Below, piece after piece: positions 16,689-23,641 of a stretch of 23,806 bases of DNA. The DNA is from CAZIPZ01 sp964541075 (GTDB lineage Bacteria; Acidobacteriota; Terriglobia; 20CM-2-55-15), in contig CAZIPZ010000038.1 of NCBI GenBank assembly GCA_964541075.1, positions 1 through 23,806 of the forward strand. The letters run 5' to 3'. Made by a program: the position numbers and the translations under genes. The first letter of the stretch is position 1. Each line of letters starts with the position of its first letter. Under the pieces are notes generated by a model. The model was given only the letters and a program-made list of their open reading frames with translations. It had not been told where the DNA came from and did not search any database.

Positions 16689-17779
16689 GATTCCATTCTG
16701 TCGATTGCGTTTAGCAACCGAATGTTTTGATTTCGTGTACCAACAGTCGCGCGAATCATCGTTGGAAACCCCCAAGCGCCCATCGGCCTGACGGCGACTC
16801 CGTGCTTCAACAGGTCGGCATACACTTCAAGTGCAGGCTTTCCGAGATCGATCAGAATGAAGTTCGCAAACGATCGTGGATGTTTTAGTCCGCGCTTCGA
16901 CAACTCGCAAGAGAGAAACTGCATCTCTGTCCGATTATTGTTTACGCTCTTTTTCACATGTTCATGGTCGTCCCATGCGGCCAGCGCCGCTGTTTGCGCT
17001 ATACCAGCAATGTTGAAAGACATCCGGACCTTGTATAAAGCTTCGATCACTTCCGGTGAACCAATGGCATAGCCGATCCGCAACCCAGCCAGGCCGTATG
17101 CTTTCGAGAAGGTGCGTGCGATTAATACTTGCCGTCCTTCGCGGAGATACGCAAGAGTGTCGGGGTATTCCCCGTCATCGACATACTCAAAGTACGCCTC
17201 GTCCATTACGACAAGTACGTGATCCGGAACCCTCTTGAAAAAGGTTTCAAGTTCCCGGCGCCGCACCATTGAACCTGTCGGATTGTTGGGATTGGAAATC
17301 ATGATCAAGCGGGTTTTCGAGTTGACTCGTTCAGCCATTGCCTGCAAGTCGAATCCAAAATCCTTCAACGGAGTGCTGACAATGGGGACGCCCATGCTTT
17401 CCGCGAGCTGGTAATAGACAATAAACGATCCTTCAGAGGTCAGGACCTCCGCTTCTCGAGTCAGTGTGGAATGGTAGGTCAAGGCCAGTATGTCGCTTGA
17501 GCCTGATGACACGATAATGCTTTCCATGGACACGCCGAAATGCTCAGCTAAACGCAGGCGAAGAGCAAGCCCCGTGTCGTCCGGATACCGATGAGCCTCA
17601 CTCATATGAAGGCGCATTGCATCCAGCGCTTTTGGCGAAGGTCCCATCGGATTTTCGTTCGCAGCAAGGCGATCGATATCGATGCCCAGTTCGCGTTCCA
17701 CTTCATCCACGGGCTTGATAGGTTTGTAGGGTTGGATTTTCCGGATGTATTCCGGAAGCATGTTTGAGAAGGCAGTCAT
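16685..17779 (-). CDS. hisC: Histidinol-phosphate/aromatic aminotransferase (class I/II, PLP)
   Basis: A 364-residue pyridoxal-phosphate aminotransferase of the HisC group. It has ANENPMGPSP near residue 40, HRYPDDTG (63-70), SNPNNPTGS (162-170), MDEAYFEY (192-199), the Schiff-base lysine K226 in TFSKAYGLAGLRIGYA, and a C-terminal RATVGT. HisC converts imidazole-acetol phosphate and glutamate to histidinol phosphate. Close relatives act on prephenate, phenylpyruvate or tyrosine. No other histidine-pathway gene is present here, so an aromatic amino-acid role is equally possible. Its ATG overlaps the stop of the pseudouridine synthase gene as ATGA, and its own stop overlaps the CoA-binding gene the same way, so translation of the three is coupled. 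Confidence 0.87.
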   Translation of the reverse strand: MTAFSNMLPEYIRKIQPYKPIKPVDEVERELGIDIDRLAANENPMGPSPKALDAMRLHMSEAHRYPDDTGLALRLRLAEHFGVSMESIIVSSGSSDILALTYHSTLTREAEVLTSEGSFIVYYQLAESMGVPIVSTPLKDFGFDLQAMAERVNSKTRLIMISNPNNPTGSMVRRRELETFFKRVPDHVLVVMDEAYFEYVDDGEYPDTLAYLREGRQVLIARTFSKAYGLAGLRIGYAIGSPEVIEALYKVRMSFNIAGIAQTAALAAWDDHEHVKKSVNNNRTEMQFLSCELSKRGLKHPRSFANFILIDLGKPALEVYADLLKHGVAVRPMGAWGFPTMIRATVGTRNQNIRLLNAIDRMES

Positions 17780-18498
17780 CGGCGTTTGAATTGTCTTTTG
17801 AACTGATTGACTTCGTCCTCACTCAAAAATCGCCATTCACCAGACTTCAGCTTTTGATCCTGAAGAAAGCCGATCCGAACGCGCCGAAGCTTCTCCACGG
17901 GGTGACCAATGGATTGGAACATTTTGCGGATCTGCTGATTCCTTCCTTGATGAAGAGTGATTTCGTACCAAGGATTCTCGCCCGGTTTCAACTCTTTAAT
18001 CTCGCAGGGAGCCAGCCGTTCGTTGTCGAGGAATGTTCCTTTTCGAAGTCGGGTCAGGTCGCGATCCGAAGGTTGGCCTGCGAGTTTGGCGTGGTACACC
18101 TTCGGGACTACTCCTGCCTGTGTCATCAAGCGGGTGAAGTCTCCATCGTTGGTCAGGATGAGCAGTCCTTCCGAAGCAAAATCGAGGCGACCGACAGGGT
18201 ACAAGCGCTCTTTTATTTTGCCGGCGACACAATCCAAGACTGTTGGGCGGCCTTCCGGATCACTGGACGTGGACATCACATTTTTGGGTTTGTTGAGGAG
18301 AACATACAGATGACGTTGCGGCGGCCGTAGCTTCTTGCCGTCAACTTTGATGATGTCCTCGGAAGCGTCCGCTTTGGAACCGAGTTCTCTAACGACCCGC
18401 CCATTAACGGATACACGACCTTCCTGGATCAGTTCTTCGGCTTTTCGACGCGAAGCGACACCGGCGTGGGCGAGGATTTTTTGCAGACGTTCTTCCAC
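17776..18498 (-). CDS. rluB: RsuA/RluB-family pseudouridine synthase
   Basis: It isomerises uridine to pseudouridine in rRNA. The 240-residue protein has an N-terminal S4 RNA-binding domain (RLQKILAHAGVASRRKAEEL, then GRVSVNGRVV) and the catalytic domain with VGRLDFASEGLLILTNDG, in which D106 is the catalytic aspartate. It also has KVYHAKLAG and the closing QGRNQQIRKMFQSIGHPVEKL signature. The start is a GTG 12 bp behind scpB; no good Shine-Dalgarno is visible, so coupling to scpB is likely. RluB (23S rRNA) is the usual partner of scpAB in gene order and is the preferred name, but RsuA or RluE activity cannot be excluded by sequence alone. Confidence 0.9.
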   Translation of the reverse strand: MEERLQKILAHAGVASRRKAEELIQEGRVSVNGRVVRELGSKADASEDIIKVDGKKLRPPQRHLYVLLNKPKNVMSTSSDPEGRPTVLDCVAGKIKERLYPVGRLDFASEGLLILTNDGDFTRLMTQAGVVPKVYHAKLAGQPSDRDLTRLRKGTFLDNERLAPCEIKELKPGENPWYEITLHQGRNQQIRKMFQSIGHPVEKLRRVRIGFLQDQKLKSGEWRFLSEDEVNQFKRQFKRR

Positions 18499-18510
18499 GA
18501 ACTCAGTTTA

Positions 18511-19101
18511 TCAGGCTTCTTCGAAGCGAATCTCAGATTGCTCCACGGGCTCTTCCTGAGAGGCGTGACTTTTGACGAGTTCTTCGAACTCTTCCATGCT
18601 TGGAAGCTCCGCCAGATCTTTCATGCCGAAGTGAATCAAAAACTCTTTAGTGGTCTTGTAAAGTATGGGACGACCGAGCACATCCTTACGTCCGGCCGTT
18701 GCAATGAATTTCTTGTCGAGAAGTGTCTTGATTACGCCGCTGGCATGCACTCCGCGAATCTCCTGAATTTCGGGAACGGTGACAGGCTGCTTGTACGCAA
18801 TCACGGCCAGCGTCTCAAGGGCAGCTAAAGACAGACGAGTCGGAGGAGTCTGGCTCTTAATGAAGTCCTTGAGCACGTCGTGATGTTCCGGCTTGGTTGA
18901 AAAGCGATAGCCTTCCGCGACCTCGCGAATTTCAATACCGTGCTCCGCGAGTTGATATCGCTCAACGAGAGCTCGAAGAGCCTGCCTCAAGTCTTCGCGA
19001 TCGACCTCCGGCAGCGCCTTGCGAATCGCGTCGAAGCCGACGGGCTCACGAGCCAGGTAAATGATGGCTTCAAGCAGGGCTGAAAGATTGGGATAGCTCA
19101 T
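18511..19101 (-). CDS. scpB: Segregation and condensation protein ScpB
   Basis: A kleisin-associated winged-helix protein (196 residues). It dimerises and binds ScpA within the SMC-ScpAB complex that compacts and segregates chromosomes. Landmarks are LSALLEAIIYLAREPVG at the N-terminus, the central LSLAALETLAVIAYKQPVT, IQEIRGVHASGVIKTLLDK, and GRPILYKTTKEFLIHFGM, the second winged-helix signature. The C-terminal tail is acidic and low complexity. I preferred the ATG at 19101; an in-frame TTG at 19134 would add eleven uncharacteristic residues. The start lies 32 bp inside the end of scpA, and the gene ends in tandem stops (TGATAA) 12 bp before the pseudouridine synthase gene. Confidence 0.94.
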   Translation of the reverse strand: MSYPNLSALLEAIIYLAREPVGFDAIRKALPEVDREDLRQALRALVERYQLAEHGIEIREVAEGYRFSTKPEHHDVLKDFIKSQTPPTRLSLAALETLAVIAYKQPVTVPEIQEIRGVHASGVIKTLLDKKFIATAGRKDVLGRPILYKTTKEFLIHFGMKDLAELPSMEEFEELVKSHASQEEPVEQSEIRFEEA

Positions 19102-19816
19102 AGTTCGGGTTTGCCCGGGCGGTGATTTCGCCAAAAGGCTTTTCCTGCATCAAAAAAATCGCCCGAAGGCGCGTGAGTTCAAGGAGGGCCAAAAACGCGG
19201 TGATTAATCCCTTCCGCGAATCGATTCGCGGAAGAACCTCCGAGAGCTTCACATCGCGCGCGGCAGCGGAAATGTTTTCCCAAAGGAATCCCATCATCTG
19301 CTCCACAGAAAATTCCTCACGGTCCACCGCAAGAAACGGCCTCTGTTCCGCCCGTTTCACAACATCGCGGAACGCCAGCAGCAGGTCGTACAGTCCGACC
19401 GTCAACTCCGGTTCAAGCGTTTCAACATCGAAGGGGATCTCACCGGGATTGTTCCATACCGCATTTTCAATCATTTCCCTCTGGTAGAGCATTTGCGCGG
19501 CATTCCTGAACTTCTCATATTCGAGCAGGCGGCGGACCAGTTCGGTTCGTGGATCAACCGGTTCTTCCGGTTGTGCGTCCGGATCCGGAGGAAGCAGCAT
19601 TCGCGACTTGATGTAAACCAATTGGGCCGCCATCAGGAGAAATTCCGATGCCAGATCCACGTTCATTTCTTCCATCAGGTGAAGGTAGTCTAGATATTGA
19701 GTGGTCACCTGCGCGATCGGAATGTCATAGATATCGAGCTTTTGCGTCCGGATCATGTCCAGGAGTAGATCCAGGGGACCTTCATAGAGTGGAAGCGAGA
19801 TCTTTAGCTGTTCCAT
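19070..19816 (-). CDS. scpA: Segregation and condensation protein ScpA (kleisin)
   Basis: The kleisin subunit of the bacterial SMC complex (248 residues). It bridges the two SMC heads through its N- and C-terminal domains. Typical sequence includes LPLYEGPLDLLLDMIRTQKL at the N-terminus, IPIAQVTTQYLDYL, SEFLLMAAQLVYIKSRMLLP, and the C-terminal winged helix with ITAFLALLELTRLRAI. The middle is acidic and proline-rich, as in the family. It starts 30 bp after trpS, behind a small 6-bp hairpin and without a strong ribosome binding site. It overlaps scpB by 32 bp, so the two subunits should be made in coupled amounts. Confidence 0.95.
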   Translation of the reverse strand: MEQLKISLPLYEGPLDLLLDMIRTQKLDIYDIPIAQVTTQYLDYLHLMEEMNVDLASEFLLMAAQLVYIKSRMLLPPDPDAQPEEPVDPRTELVRRLLEYEKFRNAAQMLYQREMIENAVWNNPGEIPFDVETLEPELTVGLYDLLLAFRDVVKRAEQRPFLAVDREEFSVEQMMGFLWENISAAARDVKLSEVLPRIDSRKGLITAFLALLELTRLRAIFLMQEKPFGEITARANPNYELSQSFSPA

Positions 19817-19825
19817 TGTTGTCTG

Positions 19826-19847
19826 GGGAACGCGAGATCGAGTTCCC
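19826..19847 (-). other. Small inverted repeat between trpS and scpA
   Basis: GGGAAC (19826-19831) and GTTCCC (19842-19847) can form a 6-bp stem with a 10-nt loop. It fills most of the 30-bp spacer and touches the trpS stop codon. No T-run follows, so it is more likely an RNA-processing or translation-tuning hairpin than a terminator, if it acts at all. Confidence 0.3.
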
Positions 19848-20830
19848 TAAATTTTCATCGCCTCTCGTACGCCAGCTATGGTTTCACCAGCGACGATCTT
19901 TGCTTTCCTCGATCCCTCATTCAGGATATCCACGACTTGATCCCGATGAGCCTCAAGATCGGTTCTGCGTTCGTAGATCGGTCCCAGCTTCTGCTGAAGA
20001 CTCTCGAACAACCAGGATTTGCACTGTACACAGCCTATTCCGGCGCTGCGACAACCCTGGTCCACCTCGGCAACTCTTTTTGGATCGGAAAAGACGTCAT
20101 GATAATCCCCTACAGGGCAGATGTCGGGATTCCCAGGATCCTGGCGGCGGACTCTCGCCGGATCCGTCACCATATTCCGGACGATTTCCTTCAGTTTATC
20201 GGGATTTTCGCTCAGCGCGATCGTGTTCCCGTAGCTCTTGCTCATCTTTCTTCCGTCCGTGCCCGGAAGCTTTGGAACGCTGGTCAGCAACGCTTGCGGC
20301 TCCGGGAAAACCTCGCCGTAAAAATGGTTGAACCTTCTGGCGATCTCTCGAGTTAATTCGATGTGGGCCACCTGGTCGCCTCCGACCGGGACCGCCTGCG
20401 CCCTGTAAACCAGAATGTCTGCAGATTGAAGAAGCGGATACCCTAGAAAGCCATAGGTATTCAGATCATGTTCCTTGATCTCCGTCATCAGTTCTTTGTA
20501 GCTTGGAACCCGCTCCAACCACGGAAGCGGCGTAATCATCGAAAGCAGAAGGTGTAGTTCGGCGTGCTCGACGACCCGCGACTGGATGAAAAGGGTCGAA
20601 CGCTTAGGATCAATTCCAACCGAAAGCCAGTCAATTGCGTTGTCAATGATGGTTTCGCGGATTCCGTCGGTCGAATCGTAATGAGTCGTCAACGCGTGCC
20701 AGTCGACAATGGTGTAAAAGCACTCGCACTCGTCCTGAAGCTTAACCCAGTTCTCGAGAGCCCCGACCAGATGCCCCAGGTGAAGCTTCCCAGTGGGCCG
20801 CATTCCACTCAAGATTCTGAGTTTCTTCAT
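19847..20830 (-). CDS. trpS: Tryptophanyl-tRNA synthetase with a four-cysteine (Fe-S type) C-terminal site
   Basis: Class I aminoacyl-tRNA synthetase that charges tRNA-Trp (327 residues). It has the HIGH-type motif HLGH (17-20, in RPTGKLHLGHLVG), GGDQVAHIELTREIAR for substrate binding and GRKMSKSYGN (KMSKS at 195-199). In the anticodon-binding half are C238, C260, C267 and C270, a C-x21-C-x6-C-x2-C pattern. It is almost identical to the C-x22-C-x6-C-x2-C site that holds a [4Fe-4S] cluster in Thermotoga maritima TrpRS. I chose the ATG at 20830, because the family starts just before ILSGMRPTG; an in-frame TTG at 20839 would overlap the upstream gene. It follows the site-2 protease gene by 5 bp. 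Confidence 0.96.
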   Translation of the reverse strand: MKKLRILSGMRPTGKLHLGHLVGALENWVKLQDECECFYTIVDWHALTTHYDSTDGIRETIIDNAIDWLSVGIDPKRSTLFIQSRVVEHAELHLLLSMITPLPWLERVPSYKELMTEIKEHDLNTYGFLGYPLLQSADILVYRAQAVPVGGDQVAHIELTREIARRFNHFYGEVFPEPQALLTSVPKLPGTDGRKMSKSYGNTIALSENPDKLKEIVRNMVTDPARVRRQDPGNPDICPVGDYHDVFSDPKRVAEVDQGCRSAGIGCVQCKSWLFESLQQKLGPIYERRTDLEAHRDQVVDILNEGSRKAKIVAGETIAGVREAMKI

Positions 20831-20835
20831 ACGTG

Positions 20836-21519
20836 TCAAACAGAAACCAGGAAGGAAAGGATGAATGCGATCACCGGCATGTAAAGCAGCGCAGGCACGC
20901 CCAGCAGCAGCAGCGCAAGGAGCAGCATGAAGCCGTAATTTTGGAATTGAGCGACTGAGTAGGCGAGCGACCTAGGCAGCAATCCTTGAAGGACAGCCGC
21001 GCCATCAAGCGGAGCAACAGGAATCAAATTGAACACGGCGAGAACGATGTTAATCACAATGCCCTGGAACGCCACAGTCGTAAGTGGAACTAGCAATGGA
21101 TCGCCGCCGGACGGAAAGTCAAACGACGCGATTCGCCGCACCAGCAGAGCCGCTTCGGGCGATGCCATCTTCATGATCATCAGAGAAACGAATAACAGCG
21201 CCGCGATCAAAAAGTTGCTGGCGGGACCTGCCGCCGCTACGAGCATGTGATCCCGTTTGGGACTTCGCAAACGCCCGACATTGACCGGGACGGGTTTCGC
21301 CCATCCAAACATGACTCCCGAAGCCATGCCGAGCAAAGGAAACAGAATCGTTCCGAAGGGATCAGCATGCACCATTGGATTCAACGAGACACGGCCAAGA
21401 TATCTTGCCGTTGGGTCGCCGAGCCGATCGGCAGCCCATGCATGCGCGGATTCGTGAACACTTAAGGAAAGAAGCAGAACAATGAACTGCACCACGCTGA
21501 CGAAAACATTGATTTCCAT
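20836..21519 (-). CDS. Site-2 protease (M50) family integral-membrane metalloprotease
   Basis: A 227-residue polytopic membrane protein with about five membrane segments. The zinc motif HESAH (22-26) lies in the first hydrophobic stretch, followed by RYLGRVSLNPMVHADPFGT (about residues 39-57), GWAKPVPVN and the second zinc-ligand region NLIPVAPLDG (164-173) in a later membrane helix. This is the compact M50B type without a PDZ domain. The substrate is unknown; relatives cleave membrane-bound regulators or signal-peptide remnants. It is the first gene of the operon and is divergent from hemX with 58 bp between starts. A TGCTACCAT extended -10 box lies 11 nt before its ATG, leaving at most a very short leader. 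It is followed directly by trpS. Confidence 0.92.
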   Translation of the reverse strand: MEINVFVSVVQFIVLLLSLSVHESAHAWAADRLGDPTARYLGRVSLNPMVHADPFGTILFPLLGMASGVMFGWAKPVPVNVGRLRSPKRDHMLVAAAGPASNFLIAALLFVSLMIMKMASPEAALLVRRIASFDFPSGGDPLLVPLTTVAFQGIVINIVLAVFNLIPVAPLDGAAVLQGLLPRSLAYSVAQFQNYGFMLLLALLLLGVPALLYMPVIAFILSFLVSV

Positions 21520-21530
21520 GGCCTATCGGC

Positions 21531-21539
21531 ATGGTAGCA
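21531..21539 (-). promoter_or_regulatory. Extended -10 promoter of the site-2 protease operon
   Basis: On the minus strand TGCTACCAT (21539-21531) is a TGn-extended -10 element 11 nt before the ATG at 21519. Transcription would start about 4-6 nt before the start codon. No -35 box or Shine-Dalgarno is evident. Its TGTGCTA sequence mirrors the hemX promoter. Confidence 0.45.
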
Positions 21540-21562
21540 CACCGGAACAATCAGGAGCCATG

Positions 21563-21571
21563 TGCTATAAT
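21563..21571 (+). promoter_or_regulatory. Extended -10 promoter of the hemX-hemA-hemC operon (possibly leaderless)
   Basis: TGCTATAAT has a consensus TATAAT (21566-21571) with a TGn extension. It ends exactly 6 nt before the hemX-like ATG at 21578. The predicted transcription start coincides with the start codon, and no Shine-Dalgarno is present. No good -35 box is found at 16-18 nt, as is common for extended -10 promoters. Confidence 0.65.
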
Positions 21572-21577
21572 CCGCGC

Positions 21578-22378
21578 ATGCACGTGGTCCTGTTGAGACT
21601 GGCGCTGGGCCTGTATTCTGTGGGTTTTGCGCACTCCGTCCTGACAGCGCTCAACAAAAAACAGACATTTTTCAGACCGGCTCTCTGGGCCGTGCTTGCC
21701 GGTTTCGTCTGTCACGTCGCCTCCATTCTGCTTCGAGCTCTAGAGGTTCAGTACCTTCCACTGACGCAACGCTACGAAGCCTTTTCATTCTTTGGCGCCC
21801 TTGCAGCCCTGGGATTCATCATCGCCTATCACAAATATCGAATCGCGCTACTGAGCGTCTTTGTGTTTCCGCTCATCTTCATCATGACGTTCATCGCCAA
21901 CCTTTTTTACGATCCGACGAGATCCATCCCCCCAGTCCTTCGAAGCAACTGGATCTACATCCATACTCCGTTCGTTTTTCTGGGTTACGCCGCGCTGTTC
22001 ATCGCATTCTCAGCCGCAATCATGTACTTGATCCAGGAACGGGAGCTGAAATCCAAGCATCCGATGCGTTTCCGACTGCCTTCGCTCGAGGTTTGCGACG
22101 AGCTCGCGTACAAGTCTCTCGCCATCGGATTTCCGCTGATCACACTTGGAATAATCTCCGGCGCCCTGTGGGCTCAGGCCAGCGCGGGTCAATGGGCGCG
22201 CGACTCCAAGGTCCTTTTCTCGTTTCTGACATGGTTTGTCTACTTGTTATTGATTCATTACCGGCTCATTGCAGGATGGCGCGGCAAGAAAGCTGCGTAT
22301 CTGGCCATCGTGGGATTCATAGGAATCCTGGTGACGTTCCTCGGGGCCAACTACTTTACGGGTTTTCACACCTTCTAA
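21578..22378 (+). CDS. hemX: HemX/CcsA-family cytochrome c assembly-like membrane protein
   Basis: A 266-residue protein with about eight membrane segments, belonging to the CcsA/ResC/HemX superfamily of heme-handling proteins. Characteristic segments are VQYLPLTQRYEAFSFFG near the N-terminus, WIYIHTPFVFLGYAALFIAF in the middle, GALWAQASAGQWARDSK where CcsA has its tryptophan-rich heme loop, and WRGKKAAYLAIVGFIGIL near the end. Only part of the tryptophan-rich motif remains, which is typical of HemX. In Bacillus HemX controls the level of HemA; the gene order hemX-hemA-hemC here supports the same link. I chose the ATG at 21578 because of its membrane-helix start and promoter; upstream in-frame codons overlap the divergent promoter and the protease gene. 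hemA follows 6 bp later. Confidence 0.85.
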   Translation: MHVVLLRLALGLYSVGFAHSVLTALNKKQTFFRPALWAVLAGFVCHVASILLRALEVQYLPLTQRYEAFSFFGALAALGFIIAYHKYRIALLSVFVFPLIFIMTFIANLFYDPTRSIPPVLRSNWIYIHTPFVFLGYAALFIAFSAAIMYLIQERELKSKHPMRFRLPSLEVCDELAYKSLAIGFPLITLGIISGALWAQASAGQWARDSKVLFSFLTWFVYLLLIHYRLIAGWRGKKAAYLAIVGFIGILVTFLGANYFTGFHTF

Positions 22379-22384
22379 TCCACG

Positions 22385-23641
22385 ATGCAACTCGCATTAG
22401 TCGGCCTGAGCCACAAGACAGCCCCCGTAGAGGTTCGAGAGCAGCTGGCCTTCAACGGCGAGGCCGTGAGGTCCGCGTTGGGCGAGCTTCTAAAGAACTC
22501 CCAGGTGAAAGAGGCGATGATTCTGTCGACATGCAACCGCGTTGAGGTCGTGGCTGAGAGTCCGGATGACGGCCTGATCCGGGATTTCCTCTGCGAGTTT
22601 CACAGGATTCCGCACGAGAATCTATACAAGCATCTCTACAGCTTTCGAAATGCGGAGGCGATTCGTCACGTATTTCGGGTGACTTCCAGCCTGGATTCCA
22701 TGATGGTGGGCGAGCCTCAAATCCTCGGTCAGGTCAAAGAAGCGTACCGGATTGCAAACGACGCCGGGACCATCGGCATGCATCTAAGCGCTCTGATGAA
22801 CCGCGCGTTCGCCGTCGCCAAGAAGGTCCGATCGGAGACAGGAATATCCCAGTCCGCCGTTTCCATAAGCTATGCCGCCGTCGAACTGGCCCGGAAAATC
22901 TTCGGCGATCTTTCCGGCAAAGTCGTCATGGTCATCGGCGCCAGCAAAATGGGAGAACTCGCAGCAAAACATCTGAGACGCGCCGGCGTATCGTCCGTGC
23001 TTGTTACAAATCGAACGTTCGAACGCGCTGTTGAACTGGCTCGCGTTTTTGAAGGAGCGGCGGTTCCCTTCGAGCATTTCATGGATCATATGGATCATGC
23101 GGACATCGTCATAACTTCCACCGGAGCGCCGAACTTCATCATCAGTAAGAACCTCGCTGAACAGATCATCCACCGCCGGAAGAACAAGCCCATGTTCTTT
23201 ATCGACATTGCGGTGCCTCGCGACATCGATCCGACAGTCAATGAAATCGATAATGCGTTTCTTTATGATATCGATGACCTTCAGCAGGTTATTGATGCAA
23301 ATCTCAAGGAACGATTGAAGGAAGCCAGTCGAGCCGAAGAAATCATCGATTCGGAAGTGCAAGCCTTTTGCACCAAGATGCAATCACGCGAGATTGTGCC
23401 GACTATCGTTCAACTCAGAGATACATTGGACAAATTGCGGCGCGAAGAAATCGAGCGCAATCGGCGTTACCTGAAAGATCTATCGCCCGAACAACAGGCG
23501 GCCATCGATCAAATCACCCAGGCGTTGATCAATAAAATACTCCATCATCCGATTGCGCATTTGAAACAGATGGCGCAGGATCCCCAAGGACCGGACGTCG
23601 CGGAACTGATTCGAAAGATCTTCAACATCAAGCCGCAATGA
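22385..23641 (+). CDS. hemA: Glutamyl-tRNA reductase
   Basis: It reduces glutamyl-tRNA(Glu) with NADPH to glutamate-1-semialdehyde, the committed step of C5-pathway tetrapyrrole synthesis. The 418-residue protein is full length. It has LVGLSHKTAPVEVRE at the N-terminus, the catalytic cysteine C50 in ILSTCNRVEVV, LDSMMVGEPQILGQVKEAY, the Rossmann segment VMVIGASKMGELAAKHL, TNRTFERAVELA, and FFIDIAVPRDIDPTV, then the helical dimerisation region. It starts 6 bp after the hemX-like gene without a visible Shine-Dalgarno, so it is probably coupled. Its stop overlaps the start of hemC as ATGA. Confidence 0.98.
   Translation: MQLALVGLSHKTAPVEVREQLAFNGEAVRSALGELLKNSQVKEAMILSTCNRVEVVAESPDDGLIRDFLCEFHRIPHENLYKHLYSFRNAEAIRHVFRVTSSLDSMMVGEPQILGQVKEAYRIANDAGTIGMHLSALMNRAFAVAKKVRSETGISQSAVSISYAAVELARKIFGDLSGKVVMVIGASKMGELAAKHLRRAGVSSVLVTNRTFERAVELARVFEGAAVPFEHFMDHMDHADIVITSTGAPNFIISKNLAEQIIHRRKNKPMFFIDIAVPRDIDPTVNEIDNAFLYDIDDLQQVIDANLKERLKEASRAEEIIDSEVQAFCTKMQSREIVPTIVQLRDTLDKLRREEIERNRRYLKDLSPEQQAAIDQITQALINKILHHPIAHLKQMAQDPQGPDVAELIRKIFNIKPQ

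Noticed and set aside
16689..16775. A 29-residue N-terminal extension of the CoA-binding protein
   Set aside because: It lies inside hisC in another frame. The Rossmann fold begins at the ATG at 16688, which has the ATGA overlap.
19648..20331. Plus-strand ORF of 227 codons opposite scpA and trpS
   Set aside because: It is antisense to two confident genes, its composition is Arg/Ser/Pro-rich, and it spans the boundary between them; it is a shadow ORF.
21482..21577. A 32-residue N-terminal extension of the HemX-like protein
   Set aside because: It overlaps the start of the divergent protease gene and the shared promoter region; the first membrane helix and the extended -10 both support the ATG at 21578.
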